A stretch of 30,258 nt of DNA, from positions 1 to 30,258 of the IMG/VR virus record IMGVR_UViG_3300034103_000314; one strand, written 5' to 3'. This stretch comes from a virus. The position numbers were made by a program, and so were the translations under genes. Shown here piece by piece: positions 1 to 7,808 of this stretch. Position 1 is the first letter of the stretch; each line of letters opens with the position of its first letter. A model generated the notes under the pieces. That model ran no database searches and was not told where the DNA came from. It worked only from the letters and a program-made list of their open reading frames with translations.

Positions 1-2
1 AT

Positions 3-476
3 CCACAGATGGCAGTTCAAAAGACTGTTGATAATCACCCAGACATCCTAGCGGCACGACAAGTAACGCTAGAAATGAAAAGGTCACAGATTCAGCAAAG
101 GTTAGCGCAAGAGCATCCCGACTTTGAAGACATTGCCAAAGATCAGGACTTTGCAAATTGGGTGAAATCTAGCCCTATTCGCATTAAAATCTTCGAGCAA
201 GCCGATTCTGGATATGATTACGACTCAGCCAATGAATTGCTATCTACCTATAAACAGCTACGTTCTGTTAAACAGAAGCAAACAAGTAATGAGGGCGAGG
301 TAACTCGCAAACAGAACTTAAAAGCAGTAGGTGTTGATGTAGGTGGTTCTGGTGAATCATCAAAGAGGGTATACAGAAGGGCAGACCTTATTCGGCTCAA
401 AATGCAAGACCCAGATCGTTATGATGCTTTAAGTCAAGAAATTATGGCAGCATACTCAGAAGGTCGAGTTCGTTAA
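3..476 (+). CDS. Scaffold protein, C-terminal part (5' truncated by window edge)
   Basis: The reading frame is open to the left edge. The first ATG (9) has no ribosome binding site, so the true start lies outside the window. What remains is about 157 codons: a helical, charged segment with HPDFEDIAKDQDFANWV, then YDYDSANELLSTYKQL, a flexible linker, and a conserved end with YRRADLIRLKMQDPDRYDAL and YSEGRVR. This C-terminal pattern is typical of scaffold proteins of P22/SU10-like podoviruses, which bind coat protein through the C-terminus and are lost during maturation. Its position directly before the capsid gene fits. Family members are usually much longer, so roughly half the protein is missing. 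Family assignment is from remembered sequence patterns. Confidence 0.75.
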   Translation, partial: PQMAVQKTVDNHPDILAARQVTLEMKRSQIQQRLAQEHPDFEDIAKDQDFANWVKSSPIRIKIFEQADSGYDYDSANELLSTYKQLRSVKQKQTSNEGEVTRKQNLKAVGVDVGGSGESSKRVYRRADLIRLKMQDPDRYDALSQEIMAAYSEGRVR

Positions 477-494
477 ACTTTAGGAGATTTAATC

Positions 495-1457
495 ATGGCA
501 TATCCAACACCAGCGGTTACAGTAACAACCGCAGAAAAATTCATCCCAGAAATCTGGTCAGATGAAATCGTAGCCGCATACAAGAAAAACCTTGTTTTGG
601 CTAACATCGTAATGAAGATGAACTTCAAGGGCAAGAAGGGTGACACAGTTCACATTCCAGCTCCTACTCGTGGTAACGCATCAGCAAAAGCGGCATCTAC
701 TGCTGTGACTCTGATTGCCGATACTGAGACAGAAGTTCAAGTCTTGATTAACAAGCACTATGAGTACTCACGTTTCATTGAGGACATTGTTGAAGCACAA
801 GCATTGAACAGTTTGCGTCAGTTTTATACTGCCGATGCTGGTTACGCTTTGGCTAAACAAGTTGATACCGACTTGATCCAATTGGGTCGTGCTTTCAATG
901 GTGCTACTGTCGGTACTAACGACTACGCAACAAGCAATACATCCACCAAAGCCTTTATTGGCGGTGATGGTACTACTGCTTACAACAGCACATCTTCCAA
1001 TGCTTCTGCGTTGACTGATGCCGCTATTCGTCGCACGATTCAGCGTTTGGATGACAATGACACTCCTATGGATGGTCGTTTCTTCATCATTCCTCCTTCA
1101 AGCCGCAATACGTTGATGGGTCTTTCCCGTTATACAGAACAGGCTTTTGTGGGTAATGGTAACGCAATCCGTACTGGTGAAATCGGTCAACTGTATGGTA
1201 TCCCCGTGTTCACATCTAGCAATGCTGATACTGGCGCAGGTAATAGTGCAACAGATCGTATCTGCTTGATGGGTCACAAGGACTCTATGGTTCTGGTTGA
1301 GCAAGTTGGTGTTCGTTCACAGACTCAGTACAAACAAGAGTATCTCGCTACTCTGTTTACATCTGACACTCTGTATGGTGTAAAAGCCATGCGTACAGCC
1401 GCCACAACTGGTGCAGCTTTGTCTTCTAGCGCATTTGCGTTAGCAGTTCCAGCCTAA
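495..1457 (+). CDS. Major capsid protein
   Basis: A 320-residue protein starting MAYPTPAVTVTTAEKFIPE, 18 bases after the scaffold stop, with a strong TAGGAG site eight bases before the ATG. It has features of HK97-fold coats of small podoviruses: an N-terminal segment with FIPEIWSDEIVAAYKKNLVL, a GKKGDTVHIPAPTRGNA loop, an EYSRFIEDIVEAQ helix, a central region with RRTIQRLDDNDTPMDGRFF, and a C-terminal part ending in small residues. It would form the icosahedral shell around the scaffold. Codon use is very regular, as expected for the most highly made virion protein. A terminator follows at once, which could let capsid mRNA end here and raise its dose over the genes downstream. No fused decoration domain is evident. 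Confidence 0.88.
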   Translation: MAYPTPAVTVTTAEKFIPEIWSDEIVAAYKKNLVLANIVMKMNFKGKKGDTVHIPAPTRGNASAKAASTAVTLIADTETEVQVLINKHYEYSRFIEDIVEAQALNSLRQFYTADAGYALAKQVDTDLIQLGRAFNGATVGTNDYATSNTSTKAFIGGDGTTAYNSTSSNASALTDAAIRRTIQRLDDNDTPMDGRFFIIPPSSRNTLMGLSRYTEQAFVGNGNAIRTGEIGQLYGIPVFTSSNADTGAGNSATDRICLMGHKDSMVLVEQVGVRSQTQYKQEYLATLFTSDTLYGVKAMRTAATTGAALSSSAFALAVPA

Positions 1458-1469
1458 TAGTTGCCTTTT

Positions 1470-1500
1470 CCCCTCGCCTTAATCGGTGGGGGGATTTTTT
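1470..1500 (+). terminator. Rho-independent terminator after the capsid gene
   Basis: Bases 1470-1478 (CCCCTCGCC) pair with 1485-1493 (GGTGGGGGG) in a nine-pair stem with two G-U pairs and a six-base loop, followed by ATTTTTT. It lies 12 bases after the capsid stop, so it probably limits read-through from the capsid gene into the small genes. Confidence 0.8.
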
Positions 1501-1518
1501 ACATCAAGGAGATTTATT

Positions 1519-1842
1519 ATGGCAGCAGCAACAGCAGTAGTTTCCCGTAGGGGAACTGACCAATTCCGAGGTCTTTTTTCGGATACTTGGTCTGTAACAG
1601 CAACACTAAACGCTTCATCTTTAGTTGATGGCGCAGGTGAAACAAACACCATTACAGTACCTGGCGTAAAGCTAGGCGACATTGTGATGAACATCAGTAT
1701 GGGTGTGGATGTCTCTGGACTCTCCATCACGCCTTATGTCTCAGCAGCAGATACTGTCTCTATTCGTTTCCAAAACGAAAGTACAGCTACTGTGGACTTA
1801 GCAAGCACTACAGTTAAGTGCGTTGTGGTTCGTTTGGTATGA
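1519..1842 (+). CDS. Small beta-rich virion-associated protein
   Basis: A 107-residue protein. I chose the ATG at 1519 (MAAATAVVSRRGTDQFRG) because AAGGAG ends eight bases before it; a GTG at 1486 in the same frame lies inside the terminator and has no such site. After a short arginine-rich start, the chain alternates hydrophobic and polar residues as in a beta sandwich, with GVKLGDIVMNISMGVDVSGL and VSAADTVSIRFQNESTATVD. The second motif recurs in small phage proteins encoded just after capsid genes. A head decoration or fibre-base protein is possible, but the function is not established from sequence. It sits alone between two terminators, so its mRNA may be made separately from its neighbours. 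Confidence 0.7.
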   Translation: MAAATAVVSRRGTDQFRGLFSDTWSVTATLNASSLVDGAGETNTITVPGVKLGDIVMNISMGVDVSGLSITPYVSAADTVSIRFQNESTATVDLASTTVKCVVVRLV

Positions 1843-1843
1843 T

Positions 1844-1871
1844 AAAAGGGGGCTAATACCCCCCTTTTTTT
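1844..1871 (+). terminator. Rho-independent terminator
   Basis: Five Gs (1848-1852) pair with five Cs (1860-1864) around a seven-base loop. The stem is extended by AAAA/TTTT and followed by a T run to 1871. It starts two bases after the stop of the 1519 gene. The next gene's GGAG site lies at the very end of the T run, so terminator and ribosome binding site abut. Confidence 0.82.
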
Positions 1872-1881
1872 GGAGTTTTTT

Positions 1882-2064
1882 ATGGCTACTTTTCGTTGTT
1901 TACAGTCTGGTACTTTAATAACTTTCACGTATCAACACGATATTGACAGCATGAAAGGTCACGAAGGATACGTTCTTGTTGAGGAAACTCCAAAGGAAGT
2001 AGAAGATAAACCTAAATCCCGTGGTGGAAGACCTAGAAAAGAGGTTGCAAATGTCGGAAATTGA
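1882..2064 (+). CDS. Small protein of unknown function
   Basis: A 60-residue protein starting MATFRCLQSGTLITFTYQHD. The ATG at 1882 follows GGAG at 1872-1875; an upstream TTG in frame lies inside the terminator and is unlikely. The first half reads like a short beta unit (FRCLQSGTLITFTYQHDID, then HEGYVLVEE). The second half is a charged tail, KSRGGRPRKEVANVGN, whose GRPRK resembles a minor-groove-binding AT-hook. The final 14 bases overlap the next gene. I do not recognise a family. The place between capsid and head-completion genes suggests a minor virion or packaging-related role, but this is only inference. Confidence 0.6.
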   Translation: MATFRCLQSGTLITFTYQHDIDSMKGHEGYVLVEETPKEVEDKPKSRGGRPRKEVANVGN

Positions 2065-2254
2065 TCCAAGGGAATTTGGTAAGCTAGAAGCCCAAGTTGA
2101 GGCTTTACAAGCAGAAGTCCATGCACTTCGCCAAGATATTAAAACGCTTTTAGAGATGGCTAACAAGTCTAAAGGCGGTTTCTTTGTGGGAATGGCTATC
2201 GCCTCTGTTGTTGGCGGTGTTATTTCTTTTGTTGCAACCAAGTTAATTCGATAG
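2051..2254 (+). CDS. Coiled-coil protein with C-terminal membrane anchor
   Basis: A 67-residue protein starting MSEIDPREFGKLEAQVEAL at the ATG 2051, with GAGG six bases before. Residues about 6-40 have a heptad pattern (LEAQVEALQAEVHALRQDIKTLLEMA) and residues about 47-62 form one hydrophobic segment (FFVGMAIASVVGGVISFVAT), ending in KLIR. Similar tiny coiled-coil plus one-TM proteins are common in phages and are sometimes called holin-like. The gene lies far from the lysis cassette, so a holin role is uncertain; a membrane-attachment or ejection accessory is equally possible. It starts inside the previous gene (14-base overlap), suggesting translational coupling. Confidence 0.65.
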   Translation: MSEIDPREFGKLEAQVEALQAEVHALRQDIKTLLEMANKSKGGFFVGMAIASVVGGVISFVATKLIR

Positions 2255-2261
2255 GAAATAT

Positions 2262-2447
2262 ATGCCACAAGTAGGAAACAAGAAATTCCCATACACAGAA
2301 AAAGGCGAGAAAGAAGCCAAAGAGTATGGCAAGAAGAAATCTATGCCTGTTACTGTAATGATTGCTATTGGTAAGCCTAAAGCTATGCCTACCCGTGGTG
2401 GTCGTACCGCTACTAACATGATGAAGAAATCAGGTCGTGGTAAATGA
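2262..2447 (+). CDS. Small lysine-rich protein
   Basis: A 61-residue protein, MPQVGNKKFPYTEKGEKEAK at its start, preceded by AGGAAAT. It is strongly basic: many Lys residues, KKSMPVTVMIAIGKPKAMPT in the middle, and an RGGRTATNMMKKSGRGK-type tail. It opens a cassette of four consecutive basic proteins joined by ATGA overlaps (2444, 2593, 2736). No enzyme motif is visible. Such proteins recur in freshwater and marine phage genomes with no known function. High charge and a place among head genes would fit binding to packaged DNA, but this is inference. Confidence 0.6.
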   Translation: MPQVGNKKFPYTEKGEKEAKEYGKKKSMPVTVMIAIGKPKAMPTRGGRTATNMMKKSGRGK

Positions 2448-2596
2448 AAAAGACCAAGGCAGAAAAGAAGATTAGTTCTGTCATGCGAGAGTACAAGGCG
2501 GGAACGCTTCACTCTGGCAAGGGTGGCCCTGTTGTCAAGAAGCCTAAACAGGCTATTGCCATTGCTTTATCTCAGGCTAGGAAGGTCAAGAAATGA
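2444..2596 (+). CDS. Small basic protein, DUF6496-like
   Basis: A 50-residue protein whose ATG overlaps the previous stop as ATGA. It starts MKKTKAEKKISSVMREYKAG and ends with KKPKQAIAIALSQARKVKK. The pattern KAxKKxxxVMREYKxGxLHSG, then KQAIAIALSxA, matches what I remember of the DUF6496 family of small phage and bacterial proteins. The function is unknown. The net charge is strongly positive. Together with its two downstream partners it forms a recurring trio in phage genomes, so the set may act together in the head or on DNA. Confidence 0.68.
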   Translation: MKKTKAEKKISSVMREYKAGTLHSGKGGPVVKKPKQAIAIALSQARKVKK

Positions 2597-2739
2597 AACA
2601 AGGTCTATACGCTAACATCAATGCCAAACAAGAACGCATCAAGGCTGGTTCTAAGGAAAAGATGCGTAAGGTTGGCTCTAAAGGTGCTCCTACTGAGGCG
2701 GCATTTAAGGCGGCAGCTAAGACTGCTAAGAAGAAATGA
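2593..2739 (+). CDS. Small basic protein of the KQGLYANI type
   Basis: A 48-residue protein, ATGA-coupled to the previous gene. The order MKQGLYANINAKQERIKAGS, KMRKVGSKGAPT, then FKAAAKTAKKK is a signature I recognise from many uncharacterised phage and giant-virus proteins, where it appears alone or as a short domain. It is lysine-rich and glycine-poor, with no catalytic residues. The gene is followed by another ATGA overlap, which makes equal, coupled synthesis of the whole set likely. Its function is unknown. Confidence 0.65.
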   Translation: MKQGLYANINAKQERIKAGSKEKMRKVGSKGAPTEAAFKAAAKTAKKK

Positions 2740-3029
2740 AAACTCCTGCTTGGCAAACAAAGGCTGGAAAAAACCCGAAAGGGGGCTTGAATGCCAAAGG
2801 TAGAGCATCGTATAATGCAGAAACGGGTGGCAATTTAAAACCGCCAGTAAAGTCGGGAGACAACCCTCGTAGGGCATCCTTTTTAGCACGTATGGGCAAT
2901 ATGCCTGGCGCTGAGATGAAAGATGGAAAGCCTACCCGACTTTTACTTTCTCTTAGAGCTTGGGGCGCAACGTCCAAGGAAGACGCTAAAGCAAAAGCTA
3001 AAGCGATCTCTAAGAGGAATAAGAAATGA
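2736..3029 (+). CDS. Small basic protein, DUF6321-like
   Basis: A 97-residue protein starting MKTPAWQTKAGKNPKGGLNA, ATGA-coupled to the gene before. The conserved run GKNPxGGLNAKGRASYNxxTGGNLKPP, then RRASFLARMGNMPG, DGKPTRLLLSLRAWG and a lysine-rich tail fits the DUF6321 family as I remember it. The fold and function are unknown. It is the largest member of the basic cassette. Aromatic and glycine-rich loops set it apart from simple histone-like proteins. It ends in another ATGA overlap with 3026. Confidence 0.68.
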   Translation: MKTPAWQTKAGKNPKGGLNAKGRASYNAETGGNLKPPVKSGDNPRRASFLARMGNMPGAEMKDGKPTRLLLSLRAWGATSKEDAKAKAKAISKRNKK

Positions 3030-3364
3030 GAGCAAGGTCAGTCGGTGCAAATTTAACTGCTAATACGGCTACTACGCTGTTTACAGTTCCGACTGGCTAT
3101 TACGCTAGGTGTGTACTTTTACACGCATCAAACAACGGCTCATCAAATAAGCACATAAGTTTCACTTGGTATGATTCAAGTGCAAGCCTTTCTATCCTAA
3201 TTACAAATGAATACACCTTAACATCTAAATCAACTTATGCCGAGATTGATGTTAATCAGTATATTGTGATGGAAGAAGGCGACTATTTGACTGCTACATC
3301 AGAGTCTGGGTCTACCATTTCTGTCATTGCAACATTTGAAATTGAAGGGTCACAACGAGTATGA
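3026..3364 (+). CDS. Small beta-rich virion protein
   Basis: A 112-residue protein, ATGA-coupled to the basic cassette and overlapping the next gene by four bases (ATGA at 3361). It has an alternating beta-strand pattern throughout (ATTLFTVPTGYYARCVLLHA, HISFTWYDSSASLSILI, YIVMEEGDYLTATSESGSTI, SVIATFEIEG). Small beta-sandwich proteins like this are frequent between head and tail genes of podoviruses and may be decoration, stopper or fibre-base proteins. No specific family could be fixed. It is probably a virion protein, judging from position and fold pattern alone. Confidence 0.6.
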   Translation: MRARSVGANLTANTATTLFTVPTGYYARCVLLHASNNGSSNKHISFTWYDSSASLSILITNEYTLTSKSTYAEIDVNQYIVMEEGDYLTATSESGSTISVIATFEIEGSQRV

Positions 3365-4005
3365 CATACCTAGAATTAGTCAATGATGTACTCACTCGTT
3401 TGCGTGAGACTAATGTTTCTACTGTTTCAGAGACAACATATTCTGCTTTGATCGGCAAGTTTGTCAATGATGCTAAGAGACAGATTGAAGACTCTTACAA
3501 CTGGAATTGTCTTACTCAAGCAATCACAGTAACGACTACTGCTGGCACGAGTTCTTATGCTTTGACAGGTGCGGGACAGAAGTTCCGTATCAATGATGCG
3601 CTTAACACAACAAGTTTAATTGGTCTTCGGAACATTGAGTTTGTGGACATGAACCGCAAATTGAACCTTGGCGCACCTTCACAGTCTATTCCATCAGAGT
3701 TCTGCTTTAGCGGTGTGGATGGTAATGGAGACACAAAAGTAGACTTGTTTCCTGTTCCTTCTGGTGCTTTTACTCTGTTGTTTGATTTGACCATCCCACA
3801 AGCGGCTTTGTCTGCTGATGGCACATCTGTAAAGGTATTAGACTATTTGGTGACTCAGAGTGCTTATGCTCGTGCTTTGATTGAACGTGGTGAAGATGGC
3901 GGTACGGCAAGTTCAGAGGCTTATGCTTTGTTCCGTGGAATGCTATCTGATGCTATTGCGTTGGAAAGCACTCGTTACCCTGAAGACAACTTTGTGGCGG
4001 TCTAA
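3361..4005 (+). CDS. Head-tail adaptor protein (SU10 adaptor/P22 gp4-like)
   Basis: A 214-residue protein starting MTYLELVNDVLTRLRETNVS. The N-terminal helix pattern YLELVNDVLxRLRE, the RQIEDSYNWNCL helix, then IEFVDMNRKLNL, and a C-terminal helical part with YLVTQSAYARALIERGEDGG match the adaptor proteins that sit under the portal in SU10- and P22-like phages. These proteins close the filled head and receive the nozzle. It overlaps its left neighbour by four bases, and its stop overlaps the nozzle gene start (TAATG), so the neck proteins are made as a coupled set. Length is normal for the family. Confidence 0.75.
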   Translation: MTYLELVNDVLTRLRETNVSTVSETTYSALIGKFVNDAKRQIEDSYNWNCLTQAITVTTTAGTSSYALTGAGQKFRINDALNTTSLIGLRNIEFVDMNRKLNLGAPSQSIPSEFCFSGVDGNGDTKVDLFPVPSGAFTLLFDLTIPQAALSADGTSVKVLDYLVTQSAYARALIERGEDGGTASSEAYALFRGMLSDAIALESTRYPEDNFVAV

Positions 4006-5549
4006 TGGCAGCTCCACTACAAAGTAATAGCATAAGCGCACCAGGCTTTTATGGCCTGAATACGCAAGACTCTCCATTGGATTTGTCTTCTGGTTTTGCT
4101 TTGGTTGCTTCTAATTGCGTGATTGACCAGTATGGACGTATTGGTGCTCGCAAGGGTTATACATTGGTTAATTCTTCATCTGGAAACCTTGGGTCTAACG
4201 ATGTAACTGTTATCCATGAGTTAGTGCAGATTGATGGCACATTGACTGTGTTGTTTGCTGGCAACAATAAGTTGTTCAAACTTGGTACTTCCAATGCTGT
4301 AACTGAGTTGACCTATGGGGGGGGTGGTTCTGCTCCTACCATTAGTGCTAGTAACTGGCATTGTGCTTCTTTGAATGGAATCACTTATTTCTTCCAAACT
4401 GGACACGATCCATTGATTTATGACCCAGCGGTGAGTACTACCACTTATCGCAGAGTTTCTGAGAAGACTGGTTATGTAGGTACTGTTCCACAAGCAAACA
4501 TTTGTATTTCTGCTTTTGGTCGTTTGTGGGTTGCCAATACATCTACTAACAAAGTAACGATTACTTTCTCTGATCTGATTGCAGGTCATGTATGGGGGGG
4601 TGGTACTACTGGTACTTTAGATGTGTCTCGTGTATGGCCTAATGGTTCTGATGAGATCATGGGATTGGCGGCTCACAATGATTTCTTGTTTATCTTTGGT
4701 AAACGACAGATTCTTGTTTACTCTGGTGCAACAACTCCTGCAACGCTTCAGTTAAGTGACACAGTAGGTTCTATTGGATGTATTGCTAGAGATTCTATTC
4801 AGAGTATTGGTACTGATGTAATTTTCTTGTCAGACTCTGGTGTTCGTTCATTGATGAGGACTATCCAAGAGAAGTCTGCTCCTTTGAGAGACATATCTAA
4901 GAATGTTCGTTCTGATTTAATTGGGTCTTTGGCTGTTGAGACATTGGCTAACCTCAAGTCTGTTTACTCAGAGAAGAATGCTTTTTATCTGTTGGTTTTG
5001 CCTACTTCAGCACAAGTCTATTGTTTTGATACAAAGATGCAATTGCAAGATGGGTCTAACAGAGTAACCAAGTGGGATTCCATCACTCCTAAGTCTTTAT
5101 ATGCGCTTAGAAATGGTGATTTGTACATTGGTAAGACTGGATACATTGGTAAGTATGATGGTTACTTAGATAACACATCTACTTATCGGATGGCGTACTA
5201 CACGAACCATGCTGATCTGGGCAATGAGAATCAGATCTCTGTTCTCAAGAGAATCAAGACAATCATCATTGGTGGCTCAAACCAGTTTGTGACGATCAAG
5301 TGGGGATTTGACTTCGCAGCCAATTATCTGTCTGCAAACGCCAACATTGCTACACAATCTATTTCTGAGTATGGAATAGCTGAATATGGGGTTGCTCAGT
5401 ATTCAAGTGGTGTGCTTATCAGAACATTGGATGTGAATGCTTCTGGTATGGGAAAGATTGTTCAAACTGGTTACGAAACTACAATTAACGGCACTCAGTT
5501 GTCAATTCAAAAGATTGAGATTCAATCTAAGAATGGCAAAATTTCGTGA
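4005..5549 (+). CDS. Tail nozzle protein
   Basis: A 514-residue protein beginning MAAPLQSNSISAPGFYGLNT, starting inside the adaptor stop codon (TAATG). It has repeated beta strands in the style of the propeller-fold nozzles of T7 gp12/P22 gp10/SU10 type: an N-terminal LNTQDSPLDLSSGFALVASNC with CVIDQYGRIGARKGY, blade-like repeats (ITYFFQTGHDPLIYD, RLWVANTSTNKVTITFSD, DFLFIFGKRQILVYSG), VIFLSDSGVRSLM, and a C-terminal sheet region. It would form the hexameric tube through which DNA leaves. Runs of eight and seven Gs occur in frame (4317-4324, 4594-4600), encoding Gly-rich loops. The assignment rests on order after the adaptor and on this pattern. Confidence 0.72.
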   Translation: MAAPLQSNSISAPGFYGLNTQDSPLDLSSGFALVASNCVIDQYGRIGARKGYTLVNSSSGNLGSNDVTVIHELVQIDGTLTVLFAGNNKLFKLGTSNAVTELTYGGGGSAPTISASNWHCASLNGITYFFQTGHDPLIYDPAVSTTTYRRVSEKTGYVGTVPQANICISAFGRLWVANTSTNKVTITFSDLIAGHVWGGGTTGTLDVSRVWPNGSDEIMGLAAHNDFLFIFGKRQILVYSGATTPATLQLSDTVGSIGCIARDSIQSIGTDVIFLSDSGVRSLMRTIQEKSAPLRDISKNVRSDLIGSLAVETLANLKSVYSEKNAFYLLVLPTSAQVYCFDTKMQLQDGSNRVTKWDSITPKSLYALRNGDLYIGKTGYIGKYDGYLDNTSTYRMAYYTNHADLGNENQISVLKRIKTIIIGGSNQFVTIKWGFDFAANYLSANANIATQSISEYGIAEYGVAQYSSGVLIRTLDVNASGMGKIVQTGYETTINGTQLSIQKIEIQSKNGKIS

Positions 5550-5577
5550 GTATTAAACTCACACAAGGAGAATAATC

Positions 5578-7500
5578 TTGTCAAATTACACAAAAAGCAC
5601 TAACTTTGCAACTAAAGACAATCTAACACCTGGTGATCCACTCAAGATTGTTCGTGGTACTGAGATTGATACTGAGTTCAATAACATTGCTACTGCTATT
5701 GCTACGAAGACAGACAATGCTTCTGCTGCGATAACTGGTGGAACTATCAACGATACAACCATTGGTGCAACTACAGCATCTACTGGTGCGTTTACTACCA
5801 TTAGTGCTACTGGTGCTATTACATCTACCTTGGCTACTGGTACAGCGCCTTTAGTGGTTGCTTCAACTACGAAGGTGACTAACCTTAATGTTGACTCATT
5901 GGATGGTGCTGATTGGGCATCTCCTGCGGCTTTAGGTTCTACTACCCCTGCGGCTGTCTCTGCTACGACTTTGAGCGCTTCTGGGAACGTAACACTCTCT
6001 GGTGGTACTGCTAACGGAGTAGCGTATTTAAACGGCTCTAAGGTTGTTACAAGCGGTTCTGCGCTTCAGTTTGATGGCACTAATTTTGGGATTGGTGGAA
6101 CTGGTCAATTGCGTTTTGCAACTTCAGGTGGTGCTATTGGCGATAACTGGATTCAAACGACAAACAGTTTTGACTTAACTTTATTTTGTGGTCGTGGCTC
6201 TACAACGCAGTACAATTTGTCCTTGGATTACCACCGATGGGCTATTGCAGGCTCTGAAGTCGGTCGCTTTACCAGCACAGGTCTGGGTATTGGTACAAGT
6301 AGTCCTAGCCAGAAACTTGATGTGGCTGGAATTATAACTGCTACAGCGTGGATTGGTCGTGCTAATGGTTCTGCGCCATCTGCTGACTGCGCCATCTATC
6401 GTGCTGCTGACAACACGCTTGGTTTTAGTACAGCAAGTACAGAGCGTATGCGCCTCGACTCCTCAGGTAATCTAGGCTTGGGAGTTACTCCTAGTGCTTG
6501 GAATTCTGTTTTTAAAGCTGTTTCTGTTGGCAGGGCTGGCTCTAATTTGTTTGGACAAACAAGTTCAAATTTAACAGGAGTTACAGCAAACGCCATATTT
6601 GATTCGTCTGATTGGAAGTATGTAACATCTGACAATGCTAGTCGTTATCAACAAAATAGCGGTGTTCATTCTTGGTTCACCGCCCCATCAGGCACAGCAG
6701 GAAACGCCATTACCTTTACTCAGGCAATGACTCTGGATGCTAGTGGGCGGTTGGGCATAGGAGAAACAAGCCCCTCAAGCAGATTAGTTGTAGGTTCAGT
6801 TAGTGATGCGTCAAATTTTTTCAGAATTAACTCATCAACAGTACAAACTGTTTTTGGTTCTGATGCTAGTGGTGGATACGTTGGAACAGATAATTCTTAT
6901 GCTTTGCGGTTCTTTACCAACAACACAGAACGTGCCCGTATAGACTCAAGCGGCAACTTGCTGGTGGGGACTACGACAGCTGGTGGAAGACTTGCTGTTA
7001 CCGCAGGAAGCGCAGCGCAGTCTCCTATCGCTACTACAAGCGTTACTGGAGACACCGCATATCAAGCTATTTTAGTAACCAAATTTGATAACGACTCAAC
7101 TACATCACAGAACTTTATTCAGTTCCAAATTAACAATGGCAGTGCAAACTGCGGGAAAATCACCGCTAATGGCGCAAACACAGCAGCGTTTGGTTCAACG
7201 TCTGATCAACGGGTGAAAGAAAATATTGCTGAGCTGCCATCACAACTTGCAAACATTATGGCTTTGCGCCCTGTTGAGTTTGACTACATTGAGTCTTATG
7301 GTGGCGGTCATCAGGTTGGTTTCATAGCACAAGAAATACAACAGGTTTATCCTGATGTAATTTCAACAGACGATTCATCTGAAAAAATTATGTCCATTAC
7401 AGGTTGGAGCAAAACAGAAGCTCGTCTTGTCAAAGCCATCCAAGAACAACAAGCAATCATTGAATCACTCAAGGCACGTTTGGATGCCGCTAACCTGTAA
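5578..7500 (+). CDS. Tail fibre with C-terminal S74 intramolecular chaperone
   Basis: A 640-residue fibre starting with TTG at 5578, seven bases after AAGGAG; no ATG is nearby. Residues about 8-42 carry the virion-attachment pattern FATKDNLTPGDPLKIVRGTE. A Thr/Ser/Ala/Gly-rich shaft follows, and then repeated modules of the type LDSSGNLGLGVTPS (near residues 235-255, 290-310, 385-400 and 455-475). The C-terminal 100 residues are a peptidase S74 domain: SDQRVKENI with the Ser542/Lys546 dyad for self-cleavage, then ALRPVEFDYI, GFIAQEIQQVYPDVI and a final coiled coil (ARLVKAIQEQQAIIESLKARL). In this family the domain trimerises the fibre and is cut off. It probably carries host recognition. Confidence 0.88.
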   Translation: MSNYTKSTNFATKDNLTPGDPLKIVRGTEIDTEFNNIATAIATKTDNASAAITGGTINDTTIGATTASTGAFTTISATGAITSTLATGTAPLVVASTTKVTNLNVDSLDGADWASPAALGSTTPAAVSATTLSASGNVTLSGGTANGVAYLNGSKVVTSGSALQFDGTNFGIGGTGQLRFATSGGAIGDNWIQTTNSFDLTLFCGRGSTTQYNLSLDYHRWAIAGSEVGRFTSTGLGIGTSSPSQKLDVAGIITATAWIGRANGSAPSADCAIYRAADNTLGFSTASTERMRLDSSGNLGLGVTPSAWNSVFKAVSVGRAGSNLFGQTSSNLTGVTANAIFDSSDWKYVTSDNASRYQQNSGVHSWFTAPSGTAGNAITFTQAMTLDASGRLGIGETSPSSRLVVGSVSDASNFFRINSSTVQTVFGSDASGGYVGTDNSYALRFFTNNTERARIDSSGNLLVGTTTAGGRLAVTAGSAAQSPIATTSVTGDTAYQAILVTKFDNDSTTSQNFIQFQINNGSANCGKITANGANTAAFGSTSDQRVKENIAELPSQLANIMALRPVEFDYIESYGGGHQVGFIAQEIQQVYPDVISTDDSSEKIMSITGWSKTEARLVKAIQEQQAIIESLKARLDAANL

Positions 7501-7508
7501 GGAAAATC

Positions 7509-7808
7509 ATGACAACATACAACTGGTCAGTCTCAAATCTTGATAGCAAAACAGCAGACGGGTTCGTTTTTTGTGCCCATTGGACTTGCACAGCAGTAGA
7601 TGGAGAACACTCTGCCTCTGCCTACGCAACAGTCTCATGGGCTGAAGGCACTCCTACAATTCCTTACGCATCCCTCACAGAAGCAACAGTCCTTAATTGG
7701 GTATGGGAAAGCGTAGACAAAGAAGCTACAGAGTCTGCTTTGGCGGCTCAGATTGAGTTGAAGAAAAACCCTGTAAAAGCTACTGGTAAGCCTTGGGGTG
7801 AAGCATGA
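7509..7808 (+). CDS. Fibre-associated small protein, DUF7936-like
   Basis: A 99-residue protein starting MTTYNWSVSNLDSKTADGFV with AAGGAAA just before. The pattern TYNWSVSNLD, then CAHWTCTAVDGEHSASAYATV, PYASLTEATVLNWVW and AALAAQIELKKNP with a Trp near the end is one I recall from small proteins encoded right after fibre genes (DUF7936 type). It may be a fibre chaperone or a fibre-tip attachment, by analogy to other small genes in this place. Its stop overlaps the next start as ATGA. Confidence in the family is moderate and in the function low. Confidence 0.65.
   Translation: MTTYNWSVSNLDSKTADGFVFCAHWTCTAVDGEHSASAYATVSWAEGTPTIPYASLTEATVLNWVWESVDKEATESALAAQIELKKNPVKATGKPWGEA

Noticed and set aside
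4317-4600. Runs of eight and seven Gs in the nozzle gene as frameshift or phase-variation sites
   Set aside because: The main frame is intact across both, the Gly-rich loops fit the protein, and the alternative frames stop soon; kept only as a note in the gene entry.
6396-6635. Minus-strand 79-codon frame in the fibre gene
   Set aside because: Antisense shadow in a repetitive gene without any start site or motif.
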